Shown here: piece after piece, positions 37,601-49,600 of the stretch
How the letters are laid out: each line of letters starts with the position of its first letter
How positions within the stretch are numbered: position 1 is the stretch's first letter
From: Ooceraea biroi
Lineage: Eukaryota > Arthropoda > Insecta > Hymenoptera > Formicidae
Direction of reading: 5' to 3'
Length of the DNA stretch: 64,000 nucleotides
NCBI RefSeq assembly: GCF_003672135.1
Contig: NC_039516.1
Span: forward strand, 1,116,001-1,180,000
Made by a program: the position numbers and the translations under genes
Notes under the pieces: generated by a model
What the model saw: the letters and a program-made list of their open reading frames with translations, nothing else
The model's database searches: none
What the model was told of the DNA's origin: nothing

Positions 37601-40600
37601 CAACCAAGCAAGTCCCAAAATTTTGATTAATTAATTAAACTGAATAAAAATAAAATAATGAACTAAATAAGACGATAAGTAAATAAATATAAATATAATA
37701 AAATTATAATATTTAATAAAAATACAGAGAGAAAAGGAGAGGCCTCTTAACGTTACTACACACTGTGTACATCTGGGAGAACATTACGTTGCGTCGCCTT
37801 ACCAGCTGCCTGCGGCAGCTAGGGATATGCTGCGTTTATCTATCACCCGCGTACGTCGCACGCTCGTGAAAACTCGATTCGATGAATATCCCCCGGGGGG
37901 ACTATATCATCGGTTTCAGAAGATGGAGGCCGACGCGTACGTAAAACGATCTCGAGCAAGAGAGAAATTGGCTGCTCTTTGAAGGGTTTAGTGGAAAGGG
38001 TTGTAATACCGACATCCCGCAGTGTGTGGCGCGTGCGATGAGTCTTGAAGAATATAGGGATACTCGAGTCAGAGTGCACTTTGGCGAGAAAAATGCCACG
38101 AGTGAATTATTACAGCGTGCCAATTATTGCAGCGTGCACAGCGGGAACGAGAAATTCATATAACATTCGATGCAAGTGAAACGTATAAAAACATTTTCTG
38201 AAATCTACAAAAATAAAATAAAAATGCAATTTTAAGAAAATTTTGTTACATCTCCACGAAAAAACGTTGCTAGAGCTTGAAGCTGGATCGTTGATTAATA
38301 GGGAGGAAGATCTATCTATCTATTCTCTTATTTATAATTATATTCATAAGTATATTCATAATTATAAATTAGTAGATCATTAACTAAACAATCTGAGTCA
38401 CGTCTAGATGACGATATTTATATGACATTTGAAGAATTTGGTTTTTTGTTTTTTAAAGATTACCTATTCTGCTATAAAATTAATGTATGACCCGTATTAC
38501 TTAATTAATGACTTAATATAATAAAATTATAATTTTTTAGTTGTATCTTGCTTCCCTCATGCAGTCGGATCGTGCACAAACGATACGAGCAACAGTCCAC
38601 CACGTTCGCCATTCGTATGGTCGCGACGCGCGAACGATAAAATTCCGACGCGCGAGTGTTCCGAGCGAGGCGCGATGAGTCATTCGCCGATAAAAATTGC
38701 GCGTCCGAGTGGGAGTGGAATTAACGAGCTATTTATTTTGCTCGATAAATAGGCCACCGTGGCAATTTCACGCGCCCGATAAGCCACTGGATGTATGGTG
38801 TCGAGCGTGTTAACCTTCATCCGCTTCTCCGCTACTGAGATTCCAATTTATCGCTTTGATTATAGGCGCGTAATTATCTGCGAAACTGTGATTCCCGTCG
38901 AGGAGCGCATCGAGTCTGCACCACGCGAGCACTTGCGTTCATTTACCTGCGAGCGCTTGAATGTTAATAACTGAAAAATGCTTGAGAGATTCATTTAAGA
39001 GAGCAAGAGAGACAGAGAAAGAGACGATCCTTTATCCGCTTCCCATCAGATCAACATTTTTGATTGCAGCTTTTAATTGGACACCTCTTTATCTCTGATC
39101 AACGGACTCGTATCCTCCGTACTCGGAAAGGAAGACGCGTATTGCAATTTCGCCGAGCAATGTAGGTCGCGAGATCGGTCTGCTGGCTTCAGGGGATCCT
39201 CCGAAAAAGGGAGAACGATCGCGCCAGCCGAGGACTCGATCGTTGGAACGCGCGTCGAGGGAGTCATGATCTTGCGCAACATCCTGCCGGTCGCGTGTAA
39301 TCGACCAAAACGAGTCGACGAGGAATCGAAGCGGAGAGAAGGACCGAAAACGCGGCGGAGGCACGAAACCGGTTCCCGGCCACGGTCGCCGGCTGTGGAA
39401 TCGATCCTGCGCGTCGATAACGATTCCTTCTAACGCGCGAGGAAAGTGCGAGGAGCTTGGCATTCGGCGCGGAATGTGTACCTTTCGATGAAGCTGTCGT
39501 TCCAAGTTATGAGCTACTCCTCGCGAGGGAGCTTGATAAAGCAAACAGGGAGAGAGATTCGCATGGGGATTTATCCCCGTGTGATAACGACTGGGGATCC
39601 AAATCCGAGGATTTGGGGATGTGAACCCTGGATGTCGTGAATGAGATCTTTGGAAGCATCAGAATTGAAGATTTCGGATTACGTTATATATTTATAGTTT
39701 TTAATGCGAAGCATTCTTCTAGGCTTACGTTTATACGAACGCATTATTTTCACATGGATTCTCATGGAACAGAGTTTGTCGGAAAATTTTGAGACGTGTA
39801 TTGCCTCTGTTTGTATTGAAGAATCCATTAAAATTGAGAATTTCATGAAATCATAAGATCTCGTTGCGCAACTGATATTTACTTGAACAGAAAGTTTGCA
39901 TAATCTATGCACGCAAGTCTTGATGCTATTGTCATTTACGCATAGACGACCAGCAGCGGTGTCTGGCGTCATCAGGCAGTTAAACACCTCGATTCAGACC
40001 TTGAGCCCGTGACATCATCATCATAATTGTCCACGTCGCTGATGGTTGAATCGAGCGGTCCGTTATTTTTCGCGATGCTATTCTGGGTGGAATCATTAGA
40101 ATTCGATTAATTTTCGTAATGATGACACAGCGCGAAAAAGTTCGCGTATTCAAGATACCAGATTTGTGGTGTGTGCGCGCGCGCGCGCTTTTTAGTATAA
40201 ATACTAAAAGCTAAGACACATATCGTATGCTACTATCGTATGCTATCTGCGTGAGATATCGATAATACTTTTTCCTTTCATCTTTGTTAAGATGTTGAGA
40301 GAACTGACACAAAATTATTACTCGAATAAATTTTCCCTTTTTTGCCAATGTAATATTTATCCTTTTTCATACTTTTCCGTGTAATAAAATAATATTAACA
40401 TCGAAAATTGATAGATTCAGGAAAAATTTAATTAAATTTTGGATATTGATGAAAGCACAACCGAGCAAAAACTTAATGTGTCCTTTGGGAAAAATATATA
40501 TGCGTTGAAAACAAGCATTTTAATCGCGATTACGTGGAATTTACTCAGCATTATTAATTGCAATTCTGCTGGCGAGAGGACGCATTCTAATCCCAAGACG

Positions 40601-43600
40601 TGATACTTGAAATTAATAAATACTGAGCCACTTGCCGCAAGGTTGTAGAATGATAAGCTCAGCACGCCATTCTAAACATACATACGCACTCGTATAAGAT
40701 GTTAAAAGTCCATTTTCTATGAAAATTGTATTCAGTAGGGATCGATAAAGCAAACTACGAGGTGCTACAACTCGTAAACAAGTCGTGATAACTTTGTTTG
40801 TGGAAGAGGCAGAATTATTCATGGATCAACGTTTAATTTCATTTTATAAGAAATGTAAGAAGTCATCATTATTGTATATATCATAAATATTCTCTTAGAG
40901 GAATGATCTAGAGAGGAAAAATTAATTAAAATTAATGTGCAATCTAGAAATTCTTAGGAACTATCCTATAAATAATAACTAGTAAATATAATATAAATAA
41001 TAATATAGTATATCGAGATTTTTTAGCAACATAGCACATATCAATCGTAATTATAATTTATTTTGATGCTATTTTTTATCATCTTTCTTTTCCGATATTG
41101 CTCTTGCCGTGAGCTCGAATCGGATCGCTTCAATCGTGCGCTTTTACGACGCAACACGTAAAACTTGAACAAATATTTTATCGTGTCGTGCATCTCGCTA
41201 GCGTGACGATGATGCTCAGGGAATTTACCAAGAGTCATTTTTGTAATAAAGAGACAGAAAGAAAAAAACCAGACGATATTTTTTATCCGCGTGTCTTCAT
41301 TCCGTGAGCGTTCACAGAAAAACCAATCTCTTCTCGGGAAACAATTATACACGAAATAATTCATAATTATTCCGTGGATTTTATTTGCTTTACGTCGAAA
41401 ACGATGTATGCTGCTGCGCATTCTAGATTGACGTTGTGCGAAAAACGCGTGTGCAAGAAGAATAAAATTTATGGTGTTTTTGCTTCTTACGACGTGAAGC
41501 AACGCAGGTTTCGTGAACGCGAGTACTTGCGGATTAATCGCGATATGTTTTCCACGTGCGAGGACGCGGACGGTCGATAAAGCTCCCTTTTCACGATATA
41601 TCCGTCGCAATTTGCATCCTGATGTGCACACTTGTTACGCGATGACGTGTTGTAGTAATGAGACATAAAAAGAGTATCATTTTTTTTAACTACCGAAGAA
41701 TCGGTAGAACCCGTCGATTTGTCGTCTTATTGTTCTCTGAAGCGCGACGCGGGTTTCACCTCGGAGAGACAACGTGGTCAATTTGTAACTGAGGAGTCTA
41801 TTTTCTACGGCAACACGCGAGCATGACGTTTCCGGAGAAACCAGGAGAATGGCTGCAGTGTGTCAAGATGGCACGTTACTATGGCGACCACACCGGGCGG
41901 AATCTGCGCGTATCTTTCCGCGTGTCCTCTCACCGGTAGTGGCGGCACTGATACCAGCGCGTGAGAGCTATCGAGTACTTGTAGCGCGCGTATCGATCTC
42001 TCGTACGATGGATTCCTGTGCTGGTAACTAGAGTTATCCGTAAGCAGCCAGAAATTATCAAGTAAATACAATGCCGCGTGCCAGGAATGCCATACACATT
42101 CCTCGCATCCGAAAGACCAATCATCGATCTGGAATCGGTTTAGAACCGGTCTCAAGTTGAACTGGGATCTCAATCTAAGGATTAATTTAAAACTAAGGCA
42201 AAACCCCGAAATCAGGCCGGTATTCATGGTCTGGTCTCATATTAAGATCGTCTTAAATATAATCTTAAGATATCTGTTAGCCAATCAGATATCTGTATCA
42301 GATAGCTGTATTAGTATCTAAAAGATATACTTAAGACTATCTCGTTATAAGAATGGACTATGAATACCGCCTTTAGAAGGTTTGGAATAAATTCAAGATC
42401 ATGTATAATCAGTCTAGAAGCAATCTGGGACAATCTAGAGGAACGTAGAACAAATTTACCTGTCTGCGAATTTTCTAATTCTAACAATCCTCGTTCTGCA
42501 CAATTCTGAGATAATTATAACTTGCACGATACACGATGTATTATGTTTAATTATTAATCAATGGCTTAATTATTTACAATTAGACAATGTTAAAAGATTT
42601 GCATTATAATATCGAAATTATTTCTGTCAAACATGCACTTTTACTTAATTCATTAGCGAACGACTGGTGATTTAAGGACCGTTGCTGCTCACCGCCGGTG
42701 TTTTTCACTTCCATCCACCCCTGTGGACAACACCGGTAGCCTGTCCCTTTCGCAATCTTCCCACCAGATCGATGCGAGTCTGGTATTAGGGACAGACTAG
42801 CCGGCGACACGTTTCGATCGGCAACAATGCGACCTCTCGCTCGAGTCAGCGCTCGATTGAGGAAAAACAGAGCGATTCCCTTATCGACCCGAATTTAAAA
42901 AAGCAACTTGGCCCTAACGTTTCATATGCCAGATACAATAAATCAGTCTAGAGATATTTGTCGCAAAGGACGTTCACGTTGGGAATGAAAGAGCGGTACA
43001 CCGATAATCATTTTCATATTATCGATTCTATATTATTATTTATACTGTAAATCTGGTAGTATTTAATTAAAATTCTGAAAATTATATTTAAATAATTCTC
43101 GAATAACAGAATTATTTCTAGAATGGCAAATATAATCTGGAATAACAATGTAATAACTTGAAAATTACTTGGACTGTTCTTTCACTCTTAATTTTGATCC
43201 TAATAATGCTTTATAATTTCCACAATCAACTCAATAAATAAAAATGTATGTATTAGTAACTATTTTTCGTCTACATTTACGTGTGAACTATGTAAACTTT
43301 CTTTTCACCCGTAAATTCTAGACAACGAACAGATAAGTATAAATCAGGTAACCTTACTAATATCTGCGCTTGTAATGACAAAATTCGTTTCAAATTTTTT
43401 CAGAAAACATCAGCTTATAATTATCTTTTCGACACTTAACAAGTAATATTCTTCCAATGTACAGAGTGTTTGGTAATTGGCGGCACAAATGATTTCATAC
43501 AATATGATTAGTAAACAATTACAAAACTTATCTCCAATCGTTTAGCAAAAAGAAAACCGGATTCTAAACTATTTGGAAAATTCGCACCCAGGGGAAAATG

Positions 43601-46600
43601 TGCGCGGTTTCCGAACCCTATAAATTCCGTTGCACCCCATAGTCGCTCGAGCAGCGAGCTGTTACTGGGCGTGTACGCACCTTTCCGAACACCCTGTACT
43701 CAGCACCCTAAACTCGCAAACGTTTCCCCCGATTCGGAACAATTGAGGGACGATCCAAGATCGCATCGCAATATTCGGAGTTCCTCGATCGCTCCGATCG
43801 GGCCGCCGGATCGGACCGGCTCCGGGACGGCGAGGGAACGCGCTAGCGTCCATCGCGCAGCGTCGTCGTCCTGGGAACGCTCATTACCTGGCGGATGTCG
43901 TACGCGCGCGGCGTGGCCTCTAAAATCCACGGGGCCGGGGTCGATCGATCGATCTCTCTTTCTCTCTCCCTCGTTTTCTCTCCTTGGTCGAAGCTCCTTT
44001 CGAGCGGAACCGGCCTCGTCGTATCACGAGGACTGGACCGCCGACGCGAGTTCGCGCTCGTCGAGAGGACACGAGCGTACTGACGAGCCTTTCTGCTCGG
44101 ACGTCGCCGCTCCTTGCGCTCTTCGCTTATCCCGGCGCGACGATTGGCGAGGGAGAAAATCGGCAAGAGAGATAACGTCTCGGGAAAAAGGCCGGCGGGG
44201 AGTGGGGGAGGAAGCACACGCGTACGTCGCGGCGTTGCGTTAAGGAGGGCCGCGAAAGAAAAGGCGCGGGTGGCCGATGACTGCTTCGTGGCACCGGATG
44301 TGTGCGTGCACCAACACGCGGCCGACGTACGACGGTGATACCCAGACGAAGAACCCGCTTCGACCGCGCACGAGTCACTGAGCGGCGCGACGCAGGCGCT
44401 CCTCTCTACACGGCTCCGCTCCGGTCGGCTCGAAAACCGTGAGGGTGCCGGCATCTGTCGTCTCGCCGGCGAGAGTGCATGCAATGGATCGATTTTTCAA
44501 ATCACAGGTGTTTCTTTGTCTTTCTCGTAAATTACAGATTTATCCTGAATAAAAGGACGAACAAATAAAGTATTAGGATGAGATAAAAACTTCAAGAAAT
44601 TAACGAAATCGAAAGAATTGTACGTATGTTTCAAATAAAGAAGCTATTTTTTGACAATGATGTGAGAAAAAATAAATATAAAAATATCTTCTATTATAAT
44701 ATTTTCTCATTTCTCCAAATATCAGAAAATATTTGATATTATAAGCATTATACAATTACAACATAACGCGACACGTTACTTCAGAGTGAAACTGGAGAAT
44801 GTCCATACCGAAATCGTATTGATCGAATAATATGTATCGAAAAGCAGGGTTCGTGAGATGCAGGGGGAAACCGAGGGTTAAAGCACGTTTACTGCATTAT
44901 TCAATAGCAATACTCACGGCGCAGGTTGCAGCTCATACTTCCAACGAGTACTCGTGTCCTTAACACGGGAATCACGCGTGCGATTACAAAACTGACATAC
45001 GTAATCGTGCGCATAAAGAGTCGCGATGATCTCATCGACACGAACAGACGATCCGCTAAAAAAACTAGCTATCGTTTACGCAAGTTAGCACTGTACGTTT
45101 TCTGTATCTCGCCAAGAAAATTGCACGGCGATCGCGCGTTACTGTACTTATCCCAGCCTGGTTTCATCGAATGACTGCGAAGCACTATTGAACTTACTGT
45201 CTCAAGACGTTCGTAATCACATTTGTAATCTTATCGTCACGTAATACCTCCATAACGCGATAACGCCGTTCGCCAAAGTATGTGGACTTTTTGCTAAATT
45301 TGCTCCCGATTACTCTATTAATCGATACTAAAAAGTAGTGTCTAATCTTTTACAACTCTTTGCGCCGGTAGAAATAAAATATATAAGAAAATGTTCAAAC
45401 AATAAACAGCAACAAATTCTAACTTGGATATTGCGAGAGCAACAAATTCAGACAATATTCGAGCACCGAATTTAATTTAATTTAATGTGATTATGTATAT
45501 TCTTTGTATCCAACTCCAACTTTTTGAACAAATCAGGCCTGATATTCCAATACAACAAAAACAAATTGCAAAACAATTGCAATTGCGTTGCATGAATTGA
45601 AACGGGTTAAAAATGCAGAGAGAATCGAGCCTCCTTCTATTTCGCGTTATTTAACATTCGCACTTAATCTTGCGCTTATCCCATATAGTATCTCTTATAT
45701 ATTTAAACATATGTTAAAATATATTTCGAAACGTTATAAACGCGAAAAATCCAGAAGATCATCTAAATGCAATAAAAGACGATCAAAGTCATCCTCATGA
45801 ATGTACAATTACATTTCATTCCTGGAAGATGAAGTCTGATTGAAAGAGGTATCTCCGTATTCTTCATCCACGCACGTTTCTCCTAGTAGCCGGTTACTTA
45901 TCGCGCGACGCAATCATTATCGCGATTGATCTAGTTAAATGATCCAGTGCTCGCGTCAGAAATATCTACTGACATCGTTCGTGATCGAAGATGAGACTCT
46001 ATTAGACACGATCATGCAAGGTGAATGCAATCAGCACGTAATACTTGAAAGACTTCGTGACAAACATTTTTTTTCCTTCTCTTCTTATCTCAAGGATTAA
46101 TAAAAGGAAGAGGATGAAGCGATCTACGCATCTATCTTGCAGAAATTTTTAATCATCGCGTTGCAAAACGCACGTCTGTCTTGCATTCGTCGTAGTTAAC
46201 TCGTGCCGGTGTCTTGTTACATTTAACGATGAACATCTGTCGAATCGAGCGAGGGCGGAAACGTAGCATGCAGCGAGAGGAGATCGGTGGGGAGATTTTA
46301 TGCGTCGCGAGGTTTCGAGCGACGTAGCTTCGTCGATATAACGAGCTGATTCGATATTTACGGACGTCAATTTCCGCGGGGTCTGGCATTACTCGGTGTA
46401 TGCACACGGGTATAGCAATGGAGCGTTATTTCGGTGCCGGGTGCGCCGACTGACGTCACATCACGCACGTGCGTGGGCCGCTCTCGAGGATGCGATTTGC
46501 CGCGGTGATCGACTTCCGTGATTGAATCGACGCACGAATTTACAGAAAGAGCAGTTTACACAGTGACAGATCAACTTATGCATCTATGTCATATTCGAGA

Positions 46601-49600
46601 TTTACATAGATATTGTATGCGCATTAACTGAAAACAATTTATAAGTTTTTTCTTAATGCTACATATAAGTTTCTATATTCAAATGCATTAAAAAATAATA
46701 CTCACTCAGTATCAGGCACAGGTATCATAGGAGGAGGTAGGCGACCGTTGTGGTCCAGGAAGTGATTGATCTCAGGTTCCTCTTGCACCGGCGTCTCGTA
46801 GACGAGGGTTTCTACCATCGATCCTTTGCTCGAGCCGAAAGATACCCTGAGTAATAGATGTGATGTTAATTAATTAAGGATCATTATAAAGACAGGCAAG
46901 CACAATCGATTTAAAATTAATGAACTTAGTTTACTAAACCAATAAATAACTGCAAGGAAATACATAAATGCATCTACATATAGTATATACTGTACGAGGA
47001 TAGATAAATAGAGTAGATGAATAAGTGGAAAGTTAATTTTTTTAAATATTAGATTAATATTTATCTAACATAAAAATAACTATAAAAATAAAAATGAAGT
47101 TCAGAATTAAAACAATTATTATTCATCTCGGACACCCCGTATTCGGTGCATGATTAAATCAGGTCAGACAACCGCCTAGCTGTGCGCAAAAAACTCGTCG
47201 CAAACCTCAGTTTGCTATCGCGTGACGATCAGCGACCGCAGAAGAATATCAAAATCAAAATCTCACGATCGCAGCGTCGGATTACGGCCCAGCCGCCATC
47301 AAGATTAAGGCACGCCATCGACATACACGCTAATTATTTATTACTCGCTCTGCAGTTCTTTGAATCGAAAGAAACTCCCGACAGTTTTGTCCAGCTGCAA
47401 TTCAGCTGCACATTTTGAATATTTACAATATAAAATAAGGTTCTATCGTATCTGCATTTCTTGACTAATTATCAATTCCTTGGTTAATTTTTTATTAACT
47501 AATCAAAATTTGTATCTATGTTAGAATTAAAAATTGGCAAAATGGATGAATAACTTTTAAGATGCGTATTCTGCTTTTGAAAATCAAATGCAATTATGCA
47601 ATTACAAACCCGTATTTTTTCCCAAGGAACGCGTTTTTCCCACTAATAAATATTTTTTAGCCGTGATTGCTATAATTTTGCAAAAACGCCTACGATTATG
47701 ACCTCAAAACACCTTTCTTTTCTTTTTTATCTACAAGAAATCGTGGAAAATGACCTTCTTCCGCTTGAGAAGATAATCATAATGTCAATAATTATGTGGA
47801 ATACTAGGATAGCGAGTGCATGCATTGGCCTGATATCTCGCGAAAGAGTAGTACCGATCCGCTATTTACTTTGAACACATTCGCACTAATAAGACAGAAA
47901 ACGGCGTTAGCGGATCAATGGCGCGATGCAAACCGGTTCTCGAGCGACGACGTGCAACGCGTTCCCTACAATGCGCTCGTGTGTGCGCGACTTATTATTC
48001 ATCGCTGCAACAGAGTTAATCTTGCAGACGGATAAATTTCCCGACGCGGTTCGCTGCACGCGCTAAGGAATCAATTAAGTCACGACGGATCGATAAGTCG
48101 CGCGTGCACTGATGGCCGATCTACATGATATGTGGGAGATAACAAAGAGATAGGCTTTTCTCTCCTATTCATCAGCTCTAATATTGTTCAAGTCGGTTTT
48201 CCTCAACTAGATACATATATTCTCCATTACACACTCTCTCTTTCTCTATATTATTTTGCAAAACTTATTTATTAAAAAATAGAGAAATACATCTGAGAAA
48301 TTCGTTGCATGCTGGACACCGTCTCAGAATTTTGGTTCTATTCTGTGCTAAAGCATTGTGCTAAAGGCTGTACAGTAGGTGCTGCCACGCGCGGTCGTGT
48401 CCCTCAACCAGGCATCGGAATATGTCAAAGCCACGTGGGTGGACAGAGCCCATGATAGATTTGTGTACTCCGCTCTCTTACGTTGTCCATGCTTAGGATT
48501 AATCAATGGTTAAAAATAACATACTTAATCAAAATTTGATGAAAGGAAGTAAGAAAGAGATACGTAGAATTGCATATGTTTTAATTTATAAAATTCAGCA
48601 AATCAATAGTGCTATTAAATTTTATTTTAACGCATACACGCACAAATCGAGTAGAACAATCTATACATCTTATTCAAAAAGTTAATCATTTTAATGAATC
48701 AAATAAATTTGTTTATATACTTAAGTAAAGCGATTTTATTCGGAAAGAATTTGGTCTTCTTTACGACCTGATTAAATTAAAAATCGTTACCCAGCTTGGA
48801 ACAAAATACTATGCAGATAACAGTTAAGTACTTACTATATAGCACTTTCGTAATCTCTAAAAGAATAGGTCCGGTACGACACCTGAGCTAGATTAGGGGT
48901 TGGGATGGGTCGGGGTCGAGGTCGCCCGGCTGGCAGCCTCCAATCGATTCGGCTCCAAATTGACCTCCGAATCGCTCCTGATCCATGAAAATCGTCGAGA
49001 CGGAAGTATCACCTCTCCTGGTAAAGGTCTCTTATTTTCCACTTTACTTTCCCCAGCATCGTATCTTATCGTGCTATCGATCAATTCCTGATCGGTTAAG
49101 AATCTCAATATCTCTCCTATCGCTTTCTTATAACATTTTTAACTCTTCACTGTAAACACATGTCTTTTGTGCCTTATAAAATCTGTAAATAATTGGAATA
49201 AAATATGTGAAACTAATTGAAAGCAAATTTTAATAAGGAATTTAAAGACAACATTTTCAGAATGCTTCTTTTTGATCGATCGCAGAAGAATGATTGTTGC
49301 ACTGGACTGTAATAATTTTTTTCTCACGCTACTCTTGTGAAGCATCGAACGCAGCGAGCCGCGGCGGCAGTCGATTAGCGAGGGTATAGTCTGCGCTTTG
49401 CTGGAATCGATTACGGAATCCCACGGTTCTCGTTTACTATAGAAAACACTATGCTTTCATTTCAATCTCTTCACGCTTTGACACGTGCTAACATCTATTA
49501 GTTAATCTTTTCGTAAATGATTGTAATACATAAAAAACGGTCGTAATACCATAAAAACATTTAAATATTAACAAGATACGATCATCACATTTGATTACTA

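Larger units (their letters stand above)
35009..46705 (-). other. 11.7-kb intron of the CaaX gene
   Basis: No exon recognised. It holds a TIR element (42215-42372), another candidate (43460-43698), a GC-rich island (43699-44490), a CG/TG repeat (40166-40188) beside a hairpin (gctttttagtat-aa-atactaaaagc, 40187-40213), and one copy of a duplicated segment (45521-45693). A 196-codon minus frame at 41041-41631 has no recognisable motif. Confidence 0.6.

Noticed and set aside
43671..44484. Two antiparallel genes of 190 and 213 codons
   Set aside because: Arg/Ser-rich, motif-free and mutually overlapping; expected from high GC and few stops.
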